From: Hydrogenophaga sp.
GTDB lineage: Bacteria > Pseudomonadota > Gammaproteobacteria > Burkholderiales > Burkholderiaceae_C
DNA: 64,000 nt
Direction: 5' to 3'
NCBI RefSeq assembly: GCF_018780385.1
Contig: NZ_JADMJO010000004.1
Location: 99,378 to 163,377, forward strand
The notes under the pieces are model-generated. The model was not told the DNA's origin. It did no database searches and worked only from the letters and a program-made list of their open reading frames with translations. How positions within the stretch are numbered: position 1 is the first letter of the stretch; every line of letters begins with the position of its first letter. Both the position numbers and the translations under genes were made by a program. Of the stretch, positions 1 to 11,116 are shown one piece after another.

Positions 1-40
1 CCGCACGGTCGGCGTTGAGGGTGTTCAGTGAGTAGGTCAT
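1..40 (-). CDS. 5' end of an unidentified gene running off the window
   Basis: An ATG on the minus strand at 40 opens a frame that reads MTYSLNTLNADRA up to the window edge. Only 13 residues are visible. The opening is reminiscent of OHCU decarboxylases (UraD, purine/urate catabolism), which often start with a similar LNALDRA stretch, but this is too short to be relied on. There is no strong ribosome binding site. The frame is co-directional with the Crp-type regulator upstream and separated from it by a possible terminator. Confidence 0.35.
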   Translation of the reverse strand, partial: MTYSLNTLNADRA

Positions 41-97
41 GGGCTGTTCAAATGTCCAGCAGCTAGCTTACCCCAAGCCCATGCCCGGTAGCCCCGA

Positions 98-111
98 CCG
101 CCCGAAGGCGG
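98..111 (-). terminator. GC-rich hairpin after the Crp-type gene
   Basis: CCGCC-CGAA-GGCGG forms a 5-bp stem with a CGAA tetraloop just beyond the stop codon of the Crp-type regulator. There is no T-tract, so it may be a weak or Rho-assisted terminator, or just a stable 3' end. Confidence 0.4.
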
Positions 112-120
112 CCGCCGGGT

Positions 121-795
121 TCAACCGAGGGAATTCAGCCGTTCCTTGATGACGGTGCTGCCGTCCTCGGCCATCTCGATGAAGCCCCGGTCTTCGAGAT
201 CTTTCATCACGCGGCTGACCATCTCACGCGAGGCGCCGATCATCTTGGCCACGTCCTGGCGCGACACCCGGTCCTTGATCGTGAGCTGGCCGTCCTTGTC
301 GGGCTGGGCAAACTCCAACAGCGCGCGCGCCACCCGGCCGTACACATCCATCAGTGCGAGCGATTCGATCTTGCGGTCGGCGTGGCGCAAGCGCTGCACC
401 AGGCCCTTCATGACCGCGTAGGCCATGGAACTGTTCTCGGGAAGGCAGCGGGCGAATTCGGCACGACCCAGGATCAGCACATCGGTCTGCACCTCGGCCT
501 TCACCGTGGCCGAATGCGGCTGGTTGTCGATCAGGCTCATCTCACCCACGTAGTCGCCGGGGTTCATGGTGGCCAGGATCACCTCCCGCCCGCGTGTGTC
601 GGTGGTAACCACACGAGCCCGCCCGGTCAACACGATGGCCAGGCAATTGGACTTTTTTCCCTGCTCGACGATGCACTCTCCGCGCTTGAAGCGCCGCTTG
701 ATCACCGAGTCGGCCACGGACTCGGCCTGGGCCTGGGTCAGGGTGGAAAACAAGGGAACCCGGCGGATCAGATCGAGATTAGACAGGAGAGACAT
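121..795 (-). CDS. Crp/Fnr-family transcriptional regulator, Crp type
   Basis: This is a cyclic-nucleotide-binding-type transcription factor of 224 residues. The N-terminal half is a cNMP-binding beta barrel with a phosphate-cassette-like segment (GEMSLIDNQPHSATV, near residue 100). The C-terminal winged helix contains SRQDVAKMIGASREMVSRVM, close to the E. coli Crp recognition helix, with the R-E-x-x-x-R spacing that contacts TGTGA half-sites. The FNR cysteine cluster is absent (a single Cys in the N-terminal part), so it is not an oxygen-sensing FNR. The Arg that binds the cAMP phosphate appears to be His here, so the ligand is uncertain. I chose the ATG at 795 because AAGGAA lies 6-7 bases upstream; a longer frame to 843 has no support. 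It is transcribed divergently from trxB. Confidence 0.88.
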   Translation of the reverse strand: MSLLSNLDLIRRVPLFSTLTQAQAESVADSVIKRRFKRGECIVEQGKKSNCLAIVLTGRARVVTTDTRGREVILATMNPGDYVGEMSLIDNQPHSATVKAEVQTDVLILGRAEFARCLPENSSMAYAVMKGLVQRLRHADRKIESLALMDVYGRVARALLEFAQPDKDGQLTIKDRVSRQDVAKMIGASREMVSRVMKDLEDRGFIEMAEDGSTVIKERLNSLG

Positions 796-900
796 GCGTG
801 TATTCCTTGTTCTGGGAAGCGCTTGCAGCGCCGTTTCATACAATGACCTGAAGTCAAGGCCCCCTGCACCGCAGGCTTCTGACCTGACGCACCAATATAA

Positions 901-1896
<996 letters not shown>

Positions 1897-1931
1897 GCGC
1901 GTACGCATTCCCCGCCAGATTGCCAATTGGC

Positions 1932-1937
1932 TATAAT
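1932..1937 (+). promoter_or_regulatory. Perfect -10 box (TATAAT) for rpmB-rpmG
   Basis: TATAAT lies in GGCTATAATCGC about 35 bases after the trxB stop. No good -35 is visible at 17 bp spacing. The inferred transcription start near 1943 gives a leader of about 145 bases before rpmB. Confidence 0.6.
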
Positions 1938-2018
1938 CGCGGGCTTTGCTGAGATTGACCGGTTCGTCCGGGACCAAAGCAGATTCGGGTTACCGCCACC
2001 CTTTCCTGGCGAGGTGAG

Positions 2019-2064
2019 GCTGCAGGGGCCAGACACGGAATGTCTTCCGGTCGTGGCCAGCAGC
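2019..2064 (+). promoter_or_regulatory. Long nested stem-loop in the rpmBG mRNA leader
   Basis: Three nested helices are visible: GCTGC (2019-2023) with GCAGC (2060-2064), GGCCA (2027-2031) with TGGCC (2054-2058), and CGGAA (2036-2040) with TTCCG (2045-2049) around a TGTC loop. The structure ends 13 bases before the GGAG ribosome binding site. A second smaller helix, GCTTTG (1943-1948) with CAAAGC (1975-1980), opens the leader. A regulatory role is an inference. Confidence 0.5.
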
Positions 2065-2088
2065 TGTTTGAATGATCGGAGTGTCCTC

Positions 2089-2322
2089 ATGGCACGCGTC
2101 TGCGAAGTCACGGGCAAGAAGCCCATGGTCGGGAACAATGTTTCCCACGCCAACAACAAAACCAAGCGCCGGTTCCTGCCGAACCTGCAATACCGCCGTT
2201 TCTGGGTCGAGAGCGAAAACCGCTGGGTGCGTCTGCGCGTCTCCGGTGCCGCCTTGCGCCTGATCGACAAAAACGGCATTGACGCCGTGCTCGCCGACCT
2301 GCGCGCACGCGGTCAAGCTTAA
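2089..2322 (+). CDS. rpmB: 50S ribosomal protein L28
   Basis: Structural protein of the large ribosomal subunit, 77 residues, the normal length. The opening [20 protein letters not shown] and the following RRFLPNLQ segment are typical of L28. The start has GGAG seven bases upstream. The gene is 12 bases ahead of rpmG and shares its transcript, the standard arrangement in Proteobacteria. The mRNA carries an unusually structured leader of about 145 bases. Confidence 0.98.
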   Translation: MARVCEVTGKKPMVGNNVSHANNKTKRRFLPNLQYRRFWVESENRWVRLRVSGAALRLIDKNGIDAVLADLRARGQA

Positions 2323-2334
2323 GGAGAACCGAAC

Positions 2335-2505
2335 ATGGCAACCAAAGGCGCACGCGAGAAGATCAAGCTGGAATCCACCGCTGGAACCGGCCACTTCTAC
2401 ACCACCACCAAAAACAAGAAGACCACGCCCGAGAAGATGCTGATCAAGAAATTTGATCCCAAAGCTCGCAAGCATGTGGACTACAAAGAAATCAAGCTCA
2501 AGTAA
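2335..2505 (+). CDS. rpmG: 50S ribosomal protein L33
   Basis: Small basic large-subunit protein, 56 residues ([20 protein letters not shown] at the N-terminus, ending KEIKLK). It is preceded by AAGGAGAA eight bases before the ATG and follows rpmB by 12 bases. It lacks the CxxC zinc ribbon pairs found in zinc-containing L33 forms, so it is the zinc-independent form. A strong terminator follows. Confidence 0.97.
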   Translation: MATKGAREKIKLESTAGTGHFYTTTKNKKTTPEKMLIKKFDPKARKHVDYKEIKLK

Positions 2506-2520
2506 TCGAGCGATTTCAAC

Positions 2521-2553
2521 AAAAAGCCCGCTGTGAAAACAGCGGGCTTTTTT
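2521..2553 (+). terminator. Strong intrinsic terminator of rpmBG
   Basis: A 14-base perfect inverted repeat (core GCCCGCTGT-GAAA-ACAGCGGGC) with an A-tract before and six T after the stem. The symmetry would let it act in both directions. Confidence 0.93.
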
Positions 2554-2572
2554 GTGGTCGTTCACCAAGGTC

Positions 2573-2651
2573 ATCGCGGAGCCGCCATTGCGGGGCCGCA
2601 GATGACGCCCCCCTTGAGGGGGCGACGCGCCGCAGGCGCGGCGCGGGGGGA
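2573..2651 (-). repeat. Three-hairpin 3'-end repeat, copy 1
   Basis: Read on the minus strand, this starts 7 bases after the desaturase stop codon with CCCCCCGCGCCGCG, followed by a CCCCCTCAAGGGGG hairpin and then CTGCGGCCCCGC-AATG-GCGG. It belongs to the same family as the copies at 34542, 39419 and 63503, with the same orientation relative to the upstream gene. Confidence 0.75.
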
Positions 2652-2658
2652 GCGTATC

Positions 2659-3885
2659 TCAGGCGTGGGCCGAGCGAAGGCGGATGGAGAAATCGCGCAA
2701 GGCAGCGATGCCGCTTTCTTCCGCACGGCGGCACCAGGCCTGCAGGTCAGTGGCCAGTTGCTCGCGGGTGGCGGTGGTGCTGGACCACAAGGCGCGCAGC
2801 TCTTCACGCATGGTGACCATCTTGTCGAGCACCGGGTGCTCGGCGCGGACCTGGGCCAGCTGAGGCTTGACGTTGGCCGGCACCTTGTCTTCGTCGCGGT
2901 GCAGCCACTGGCGGGCGGATTGCAACACGGTCGCGTCACCGCGGCGATGTTGCAGCGCTTCGATCTCGCGCTTGCAAGCCGCGCGCATTTCGCGAGCGTA
3001 ACCGGCCATCACTTCGTAGCGGTTGGCGATGATCGCCTCCAGGGTCTTCTCGTCCGCCACGGGCTTGACATCGCCAAACGCCATCTTGGGAGGCAGCTTC
3101 TTGACCGAGGCCAGACCTACCGAACGCAGCATGCTGATGTACATCCAGCCGATGTCGAACTCGTAGGGCTTGACTGACAGCTTGGCCGACGTGGGGTAAG
3201 TGTGGTGGTTGTTGTGGAGTTCTTCACCGCCAATGATGATGCCCCAGGGCGACACGTTGGTGCTGGCGTCGGTCGCTTCGAAGTTGCGGTAGCCCCACCA
3301 GTGACCGATGCCGTTGATGATGCCGGCGGCCGTGATCGGGATCCAGATCATCTGGATGGCCCAGACAGTCACGCCCAGCACGCCGAACAGTGCAACGTTC
3401 AGGATGAGCATAAGACTCACACCCAGGCGTGAGCGGCCGGTGTAGACCACGCGCTCGATCCAGTCGTTGGGGGTGTTGTGGCCGTAGCGGTCCAGGGTTT
3501 CCTGGTTCTTGGCCTCGGCGCGATACAGCTCGCTGCCTTCAAAGAACACTTTCTTGATGCCGAACACCACCGGGCTGTGCGGGTCACCTTCGTGTTCGCA
3601 CTTGGCGTGGTGTTTGCGGTGAATGGCAGTCCATTCCTTGGTGACCATGCCGGTGGTCATCCAGAGCCAGAAGCGGAAAAAGTGCGAAGCGATCGGGTGC
3701 AGGTCCAGCGAGCGGTGCGCTTGGTGGCGGTGCAGATAGATGGTGACGCTGGCGATGGTGATGTGGGTAAACACCAGAGCCACGATCATGGTTTGCCACC
3801 AGGTCGCACCGATCACGCCATGTGCGAGGAACTGAATGAGGCCGTCCCAGATGGACGAGAAGATGCCGAAGTCGGAAGAAGACAT
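2659..3885 (-). CDS. Membrane fatty acid desaturase (acyl-lipid/acyl-CoA delta-9 type)
   Basis: Di-iron membrane desaturase that introduces a double bond into acyl chains, 408 residues. The three histidine boxes are present: HRHQAH at 52-57, HRKHH at 89-93 and HNNHH at 224-228. Hydrophobic segments at about 15-50, 62-85 and 152-190 form the membrane core. The C-terminal 130 residues are a hydrophilic, helical extension rich in Arg and Glu, longer than in minimal desaturases. TTGGTG-17-TAAAAT forms a plausible promoter about 75 bases upstream. The gene lies downstream of rsmB on the same strand but likely has its own promoter. The electron donor is not encoded nearby. Confidence 0.9.
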   Translation of the reverse strand: MSSSDFGIFSSIWDGLIQFLAHGVIGATWWQTMIVALVFTHITIASVTIYLHRHQAHRSLDLHPIASHFFRFWLWMTTGMVTKEWTAIHRKHHAKCEHEGDPHSPVVFGIKKVFFEGSELYRAEAKNQETLDRYGHNTPNDWIERVVYTGRSRLGVSLMLILNVALFGVLGVTVWAIQMIWIPITAAGIINGIGHWWGYRNFEATDASTNVSPWGIIIGGEELHNNHHTYPTSAKLSVKPYEFDIGWMYISMLRSVGLASVKKLPPKMAFGDVKPVADEKTLEAIIANRYEVMAGYAREMRAACKREIEALQHRRGDATVLQSARQWLHRDEDKVPANVKPQLAQVRAEHPVLDKMVTMREELRALWSSTTATREQLATDLQAWCRRAEESGIAALRDFSIRLRSAHA

Positions 3886-3963
3886 TGATTTCCCAATAGA
3901 CCGCCCATGGGAGCGGATGGATACCGAGTGGGCTCCAGGGCACCCGGAGCAGTAACGCCCACG

Positions 3964-3992
3964 ATTTTAAGGGCGGGGGTGACAATCACCAA
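3964..3992 (-). promoter_or_regulatory. Sigma-70 promoter for the desaturase
   Basis: On the minus strand, TTGGTG (3987-3992) and TAAAAT (3964-3969) are separated by exactly 17 bases. This predicts a start near 3957 and an mRNA leader of about 70 bases. Confidence 0.55.
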
Positions 3993-4051
3993 CCCATATC
4001 AAGCCTCGAATGTGGAAACTACTGCTCCAGATCAAGTGAATTGGCTGCTTT

Positions 4052-5320
4052 TCAAGGCTTTTTCCGCCAGACGGCTGCAAAAAAGCCATCCGTTGCGTGC
4101 CGATGCGGCCACAAGCGCAACCAACGCCCTTCGTCACCTTGACACAAGGATGCCGCGTTCTGGACTTGAGCGGTGTCCAGCAAACCAGCCGCGGGCACCA
4201 CTTCGAATTCGGCATGGGCCGCCTCGAACGCCGCGCAGACCTCCTCGTTTTCCTGCTTCAGCAAGCTGCAGGTGGCATACACCAGGCGCCCACCCGGCTT
4301 GAGCAGGCGGGCCGCGCTGTTGAGGATGGCAACTTGCAGTTCAGCCTGGGCCGCCACGGTCTGGGGGTTCTGGCGCCACTTCAGGTCGGGGCTGCGCCGC
4401 AGCGTGCCCAGACCCGAGCACGGCGCATCGACCAGCACCCGGTCAATCTTGCCTGCGAGGCGTTTGATGCGGTCGTCGCGCTCGTGTGCAATCGCCACTG
4501 GATGCACGTTGGACAGGCCACTGCGTGCCAGGCGCGGTTTGAGCGCGTCGAGGCGGTGGCCGGAGGTGTCGAACGCGTAGAGCCGGCCGCTGTTGCGCAT
4601 GGCGGCACCGATGGCGAGCGTCTTGCCCCCAGCGCCGGCGCAGAAGTCCACCACCATTTCGCCGCGTTTGGCGTCCAGCAACAGGGCGAGCAATTGCGAG
4701 CCTTCATCCTGTACTTCGACCTCGCCCTCGGTGAACGCGGGCAGCTTGGCCAGTGACGGTTTGCCCTGCAGGCGGATGCCCAGCGGCGAATAGGGCGTGG
4801 CAACGCCTGTCAAACCGAGCTTTTGCAGCGAGGCCAGCACCGCTTCGCGCTTGGCCTTGAGCAGGTTCACCCGCAGGTCCAGCGGCGCGGGCTGGTTGAG
4901 GCTGGCCACCAGCTCATCGAACTCGTTGCCCACCTGCTCGCGCAGGGCAGTGGCCAACCACTCGGGCAGGTTGTGGCGGTGCGGCGCCATCAGGTCGGCG
5001 TCGGTCACGGCATCGCAGTGGTCCAGCCAGGTTTTTTCGGGCTCGGTCAGCGCACTCTTGATGAAATCGCGGTCACCGGGAAAGGCCAGGATCGCCAGCC
5101 GGCGCCACTTGGAGCCACTGCCCGAGCGAGCAAGCCATTCGAGTTTCAGGCGCTCACGAAGGATGGCGTAGACGGTGTCGGACAGGGTGGCGCGCTCGCG
5201 AGACCCCAGCGATCGGTTCTCGCGGAAATGGCGGGCGACGACGGCGTCGGTGGGGTGTTCGAACTTGAAGACTTGTTCGATCAGGCTGGCGCATTCGTCC
5301 AGGAGGGCTTTTGGATGCAT
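4052..5320 (-). CDS. RsmB/NOP-family RNA (cytosine-5) methyltransferase
   Basis: S-adenosylmethionine-dependent m5C methylase acting on rRNA or tRNA, 422 residues. The catalytic fold is clear: SAM motif DFCAGAGGKTLAIG near 245, motif IV DAPCSGLGTLRRSPDLKW and motif VI ATCSLL, carrying the two conserved cysteines (release and nucleophile). The N-terminal 130 residues are shorter than a full NusB-like domain plus linker, so it may be an RsmB-like paralogue and not rsmB itself. The start at 5320 leaves 34 bases to the divergent prfC; longer frames run into prfC and are spurious. Confidence 0.88.
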   Translation of the reverse strand: MHPKALLDECASLIEQVFKFEHPTDAVVARHFRENRSLGSRERATLSDTVYAILRERLKLEWLARSGSGSKWRRLAILAFPGDRDFIKSALTEPEKTWLDHCDAVTDADLMAPHRHNLPEWLATALREQVGNEFDELVASLNQPAPLDLRVNLLKAKREAVLASLQKLGLTGVATPYSPLGIRLQGKPSLAKLPAFTEGEVEVQDEGSQLLALLLDAKRGEMVVDFCAGAGGKTLAIGAAMRNSGRLYAFDTSGHRLDALKPRLARSGLSNVHPVAIAHERDDRIKRLAGKIDRVLVDAPCSGLGTLRRSPDLKWRQNPQTVAAQAELQVAILNSAARLLKPGGRLVYATCSLLKQENEEVCAAFEAAHAEFEVVPAAGLLDTAQVQNAASLCQGDEGRWLRLWPHRHATDGFFAAVWRKKP

Positions 5321-5354
5321 AGCCCGTATTGTCCTCCGTCGATAATCCTGGGCT

Positions 5355-6970
<1,616 letters not shown>

Positions 6971-6974
<4 letters not shown>

Positions 6975-7795
6975 ACGCGCCCGTCCACCAGGTCGAGCTG
7001 TGGCTGGGGCCACTGGCAGGTGTTCATGCTGAAATCTTGAACAGTGACAGACCTTTCGGTAAACACTGGCACGACAGCTACGGCTTTGGTGTGATGGACG
7101 AGGGTGGACACCGGTCGGCGAGTGGACGCGGACCGGTAGAAGCGATGCCTGGCAACCTTGTCACATCCAACCCAGGCGAAGTGCACGACGGCACACCGCT
7201 GAATGGCGCGTCACGGCGCTGGCGCATGGTGCACATCGCGCCCGCTGCCATGGCGCGCCTGACCGAGCTTGATGAGCGGGAGTTCACCCGCCCGGTGCTG
7301 GAAGACCGTCGATTGGGGGCAGCCATCGACCGCGTCTTCGGCCGGTGGGAGGCGCTTCGAACCGTCGACGATTCGGCGAACGCCCGGGCTCTGTGGGAGG
7401 AGTCCCTCACCCAGGCCTGCGGTTTGCTCATGCAGCAGCACAGCAACCGCAAAGCGGACAGGGCGCCAAGGGCTTGCCTGGACCCGGTGCGGGACTGCCT
7501 GCTGGACCAGATGGATGCACCCCCGAGCCTGGATCAACTTGCCCGGCTGGTCGGACTTTCGCGCTACCAGCTGGTGCGACAGTTTTCCATCGACCATGGT
7601 CTGCCCCCATTTGCATGGCTGCAGCAGCAGCGCCTGCGCCAGGCCAGCGCCCTGATCGCGACCGGCACCTCACTGGCCGAAACCGCAACCGCCTGCGGGT
7701 TCGCCGACCAGAGCCACCTGCACCGCCATTTCACGCGGTGCTACGGCTTCACCCCGGGGCTGTGGCAACGCGCGCAGCTGAACAAGCCGCAATAA
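6971..7795 (+). CDS. AraC-family transcriptional regulator
   Basis: A 274-residue regulator with an N-terminal cupin-type effector domain (FGKHWHDSYGFGVMDEG near 27-45 and the HD...NPGEVHDG segment near 70) and a C-terminal double helix-turn-helix (LDQLARLVGLSRYQLVRQF near 190; ATACGFADQSHLHRHF near 240). It starts with GTG overlapping the prfC stop (GTGA), so it is translationally coupled. The LysE-family exporter gene follows by 86 bases on the same strand and is the obvious candidate target; AraC/LysE pairs are common. The effector cannot be read from the sequence. Confidence 0.9.
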
Positions 7796-7881
7796 CGTAC
7801 AAGACACGGCGCTTCGGGAACTTCAGGATACGCACCAGGGCCCGCCATGCGCGGCATGTCCTGGACATACTGGAGTGCAAA

Positions 7882-8496
7882 TTGGTCGATCCTGAATTTC
7901 TCCTCACATCGGCGGTGGTCGTTGTCACCCCGGGTGCAGGTGTTCTTTTCACCGTGTCCACCGGCTTGTCCCAAGGACGGCTGGCGAGCGCGTACGCAGC
8001 GCTCGGCTGCACCCTGGGCATCGTGCCGCACATGGCAGCCACCGCCCTGGGACTGGCGGCGGCGATGAACGCTGGCGCTCTGGTTTTTCAAGCACTGAAG
8101 GTGGCCGGGGTCATCTACCTCATGTACCTCGCGGTAGCCACATGGCGTGACCGCACCGGCTTCAACGTCGACCAGCCGCCGCAGCGTCTCGCACCGCTGC
8201 CCTTGATCGGCAAGGCGGTGCTGCTCAACTTGCTCAACCCCAAGCTGACGCTGTTTTTCCTGGCCTTCCTGCCCCAGTTCATCGACCCAGGGGATCACGC
8301 GCCCATGCTGCGCTTCGGTGTGCTCAGTCTGGTCTTCATGGCCATGACGCTGGGCGTGTTCGTGCTGTATGGCGCGTTGGCCCACGCGTTTCGGCAGAGG
8401 GTCATGGCGTCCGCGGCCATTCAGGACAACCTGCGCCGGGGTTTTGCAGCGGCCTTCGCCTTGATGGCCGCCAGATTGGCGCTGAGCGAGCACTGA
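7882..8496 (+). CDS. LysE/RhtB-family amino-acid exporter
   Basis: Inner-membrane efflux protein, 204 residues, the usual family length, with five to six hydrophobic segments. The family signature near the N-terminus (VVVTPGAGVLFTVSTGLSQG, about 10-29) and NLLNPKLTLFFLAFLPQF (about 119) are visible. No ATG fits; I chose a TTG at 7882 because GGAG lies six bases upstream and the protein then begins at the expected residue. A longer frame upstream overlaps the AraC gene and is not credible. It is probably controlled by the adjacent AraC regulator. Substrate unknown. Confidence 0.82.
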   Translation: MVDPEFLLTSAVVVVTPGAGVLFTVSTGLSQGRLASAYAALGCTLGIVPHMAATALGLAAAMNAGALVFQALKVAGVIYLMYLAVATWRDRTGFNVDQPPQRLAPLPLIGKAVLLNLLNPKLTLFFLAFLPQFIDPGDHAPMLRFGVLSLVFMAMTLGVFVLYGALAHAFRQRVMASAAIQDNLRRGFAAAFALMAARLALSEH

Positions 8497-8504
8497 GCAA
8501 CCGG

Positions 8505-9098
8505 TCAGGTGCGGGCCAGCAACTTCTCGACAGCACGGGGGTACATGAGATGCTCCTGCGTCAGCACCCGCGCGGCCAGCACCTCGGCCGTATCGCCCGG
8601 CAGCACCGGCACCACGGCCTGGTCGAGGATCTCGCCGTGGTCCAGTTCAGCCGTGACCCGGTGCACCGTGGCCCCGGCAAAGCGGCAACCCATCTCGATC
8701 GCGCGCTGGTGTGTCTTCAGGCCGGTGAAGGCCGGTAGCAGGCTGGGGTGGATATTCACGAGGCGACCCTCGTAGTGCTGCACGAAACCCGGCGTGAGAA
8801 TGCGCATGAAGCCCGCCAGCACCACCAGCGCAGGTTCAAAGCGGTCGATGTCGACCATCAGGGCACCGTCGAACGCCTCGCGGCTGCCGAAACGGCTATG
8901 GTCGAGAGCGACCACCTCGATGCCTTGTTCGCGCGCCCAAACCAGGCCCTGCGCACTGGCTTTATTGCTGATGACCGCCGCCACCCGGGCACCGAGGCGA
9001 TCAGCCCAGCGCCGCTGGCGGGCTGCCGAGACGATGGCTGCCATGTTGGAGCCGCTCCCGGAGATCAGAATCACGATGTTTTTGTTCACGCCAGACAT
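8505..9098 (-). CDS. purN: Phosphoribosylglycinamide formyltransferase
   Basis: Third step of de novo purine synthesis: transfers a formyl group from 10-formyltetrahydrofolate to GAR. It has 197 residues. The phosphate loop ISGSGSNM is at about 12-19, the catalytic Asn-His in [11 protein letters not shown] near 113, and the catalytic Asp in [12 protein letters not shown] near 149. The stop lies eight bases beyond the convergent exporter gene. It is divergent from yceH with only 14 bases between the two start codons. Confidence 0.95.
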   Translation of the reverse strand: MSGVNKNIVILISGSGSNMAAIVSAARQRRWADRLGARVAAVISNKASAQGLVWAREQGIEVVALDHSRFGSREAFDGALMVDIDRFEPALVVLAGFMRILTPGFVQHYEGRLVNIHPSLLPAFTGLKTHQRAIEMGCRFAGATVHRVTAELDHGEILDQAVVPVLPGDTAEVLAARVLTQEHLMYPRAVEKLLART

Positions 9099-9112
9099 GG
9101 CCGAGAAGTGTA

Positions 9113-9844
9113 ATGACCCAAGACCCCACCCCCATGGCTCCCAGCCGCCCGCGCGGCCACGATTTCACCCAGCGCCCGCTCTCCACGGCCGAATGCCGCG
9201 TGCTCGGCACGCTCATGGAGAAGGCGCGCACCGTGCCCGACAGCTATCCGCTCACGCTCAACACGCTGGTGTCGGGTTGCAACCAGAAGTCCAGCCGCGA
9301 GCCGGTGATGAACCTGACCGACGCCGCCGTGCTCGAAGCGCTGGACGCCTTGCGCGCCCTGCACCTGGTGCTGGAGAGCAGCGGCAGCCGCGTGACGCGC
9401 TACGAACACAACTTCATGCGCGCCGTGGCCGTGCCCGAGCAATCGGCCGTGCTGCTGGGGACGCTGGTGCTGCGCGGACCGCAAACCGCCGGTGAACTGC
9501 GCCTGAACACCGAGCGCTGGTACAAGTTTCTCGACATCGCCTCGGTCGACGCCTTCCTGGAAGAACTGCAGGACCGCAGCGACGAGAAAGGTGGCGCTCT
9601 GGTGGTCAAGCTGCCGCGGGCACCCGGTGCGCGCGAGCAGCGCTGGGCCCATCTGCTGTGTGGGCCGGTGGACGCCTCCCTGCTGGCTCAAAGCTCAAAC
9701 ACCAGCAACAGCGCGGCCACCGAAGACGAGTTGATCGCCCTCACCCGCCGACTGGCCACACTGGAAAACACCGTGGCAGCCCTGCAAGACCAACTCCAGA
9801 ATCTGAACGAACAGCTCGGCTTGTCGCAGCCCGGACAGCCATAA
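9113..9844 (+). CDS. YceH-family protein (DUF480)
   Basis: A 243-residue conserved protein of unknown function with two tandem winged-helix domains: [20 protein letters not shown] near residue 21 and [20 protein letters not shown] near 112. The family is widespread in gammaproteobacteria and betaproteobacteria (E. coli YceH). The last 35 residues (about 205-240) form a short coiled coil ([20 protein letters not shown]), suggesting oligomerisation. Its DNA-binding-like fold suggests a regulatory role, but none is known. A second ATG seven codons in is possible. Confidence 0.85.
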   Translation: MTQDPTPMAPSRPRGHDFTQRPLSTAECRVLGTLMEKARTVPDSYPLTLNTLVSGCNQKSSREPVMNLTDAAVLEALDALRALHLVLESSGSRVTRYEHNFMRAVAVPEQSAVLLGTLVLRGPQTAGELRLNTERWYKFLDIASVDAFLEELQDRSDEKGGALVVKLPRAPGAREQRWAHLLCGPVDASLLAQSSNTSNSAATEDELIALTRRLATLENTVAALQDQLQNLNEQLGLSQPGQP

Positions 9845-9923
9845 AACGAACGGTCGTGCGAAACTGGCCGGCGTTGTTCAATTTGCCGGCACACACCCTG
9901 TGGCGGCCACCAGGAGACATCCC

Positions 9924-11105
9924 ATGGATTTGGCATTCACGCCCGAAGAACAGGCGTTTCGCGAGGAGATCCGCGGCTGGGTCAAGACCAACCTGCCCGC
10001 CGAGATCGCCCACAAGGTTCACAACGCCCTGCGCCTGACGCGCGACGACATGCAGCGCTGGGCCAAGATCCTCGGCAAGAAGGGCTGGCTCGGCTGGGGC
10101 TGGCCCAAGGAGTTCGGTGGCCCGGGCTGGAACGCGGTGCAGAAACACCTGTTCGAAGAAGAATGCGCCCTGGCCGGCGCGCCGCGCGTGATCCCGTTCG
10201 GCCCGGTGATGGTGGCGCCTGTGATCATGACCTTTGGCAACAAGGCGCAGCAGGAGCGTTTTCTGCCCGGCATTGCCAGTGGCGAGGTGTGGTGGAGCCA
10301 GGGCTACAGCGAACCCGGCTCCGGATCGGACCTCGCCTCGGTGAAATGCCGCGCCGAGCGCCAAGGTGACAAGTACATCGTCAACGGCCAGAAGACCTGG
10401 ACCACGCTGGGCCAGTACGGCGAATGGATCTTCTGCCTGGTGCGCACCAGCAACGAGGGCAAGCCGCAGACCGGCATCTCCTTCCTGCTGATCGACATGA
10501 AGTCGCCGGGCGTCTCGGTGCGCCCCATCAAGCTGCTCGATGGCGAGAGTGAGGTCAACGAAGTCTGGTTCGACAACGTGGAAGTGCCGGCGGAAAACCT
10601 GATTGGCGAAGAGAACAAGGGCTGGACCTACGCCAAGCACCTGCTCAGCCACGAGCGCACCAACATCGCCGACGTGAACCGCGCCAAGCGCGAGCTCGAG
10701 CGCCTGAAGCGCATCGCCAAGGCCGAAGGCGTGTGGGACGACACCCGCTTCCGCGACCAGATCGCGCTGCTCGAAGTCGACGTGGTGGCGCTGGAAATGC
10801 TGGTCCTGCGCGTGCTCTCGGCCGAGAAATCGGGCAAGAACTCGCTCGACATCGCCGGCCTGCTCAAGATCAAGGGCAGCGAGATCCAGCAGCGCTACAG
10901 CGAACTCATGATGCTCGCGGCCGGCCCCTACAGCCTGCCATTCATCGAAGAGGCCATGGAAGCCGGCTGGCAAGGCAACTTCCCCGGTGGCGTCAGCAAC
11001 AACGCGCCGCTCGCATCGACCTACTTCAACCTGCGCAAGACCACCATCTACGGTGGCAGCAATGAAGTGCAACGCAACATCGTCGCGCAGACGGTTCTGG
11101 GCTGA
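9924..11105 (+). CDS. Acyl-CoA dehydrogenase, large-type member of a pair
   Basis: FAD-dependent alpha,beta-dehydrogenation of an acyl-CoA, 393 residues. All three ACAD domains are present: helical N-terminus (MDLAFTPEEQAFREEIRGW), beta domain with the FAD-contacting YSEPGSGSDLAS near 133 and NGQKTWTT near 156, and C-terminal helices ending YGGSNEVQRNIVAQTVLG. AGGAGA lies six bases before the ATG. It pairs with the following dehydrogenase 11 bases downstream. Adjacent large and small members of this sort resemble the pimeloyl-CoA dehydrogenase PimC/PimD pair, acting as a heteromer on dicarboxylic or medium-chain acyl-CoAs; the substrate here is not shown. Confidence 0.88.
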   Translation: MDLAFTPEEQAFREEIRGWVKTNLPAEIAHKVHNALRLTRDDMQRWAKILGKKGWLGWGWPKEFGGPGWNAVQKHLFEEECALAGAPRVIPFGPVMVAPVIMTFGNKAQQERFLPGIASGEVWWSQGYSEPGSGSDLASVKCRAERQGDKYIVNGQKTWTTLGQYGEWIFCLVRTSNEGKPQTGISFLLIDMKSPGVSVRPIKLLDGESEVNEVWFDNVEVPAENLIGEENKGWTYAKHLLSHERTNIADVNRAKRELERLKRIAKAEGVWDDTRFRDQIALLEVDVVALEMLVLRVLSAEKSGKNSLDIAGLLKIKGSEIQQRYSELMMLAAGPYSLPFIEEAMEAGWQGNFPGGVSNNAPLASTYFNLRKTTIYGGSNEVQRNIVAQTVLG

Positions 11106-11116
11106 GGAGAAAACAG

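Noticed and set aside
7796..7881. N-terminal extension of the LysE-family exporter
   Set aside because: The in-frame upstream residues overlap the AraC gene and are not hydrophobic; the TTG with GGAG gives the family-length protein.
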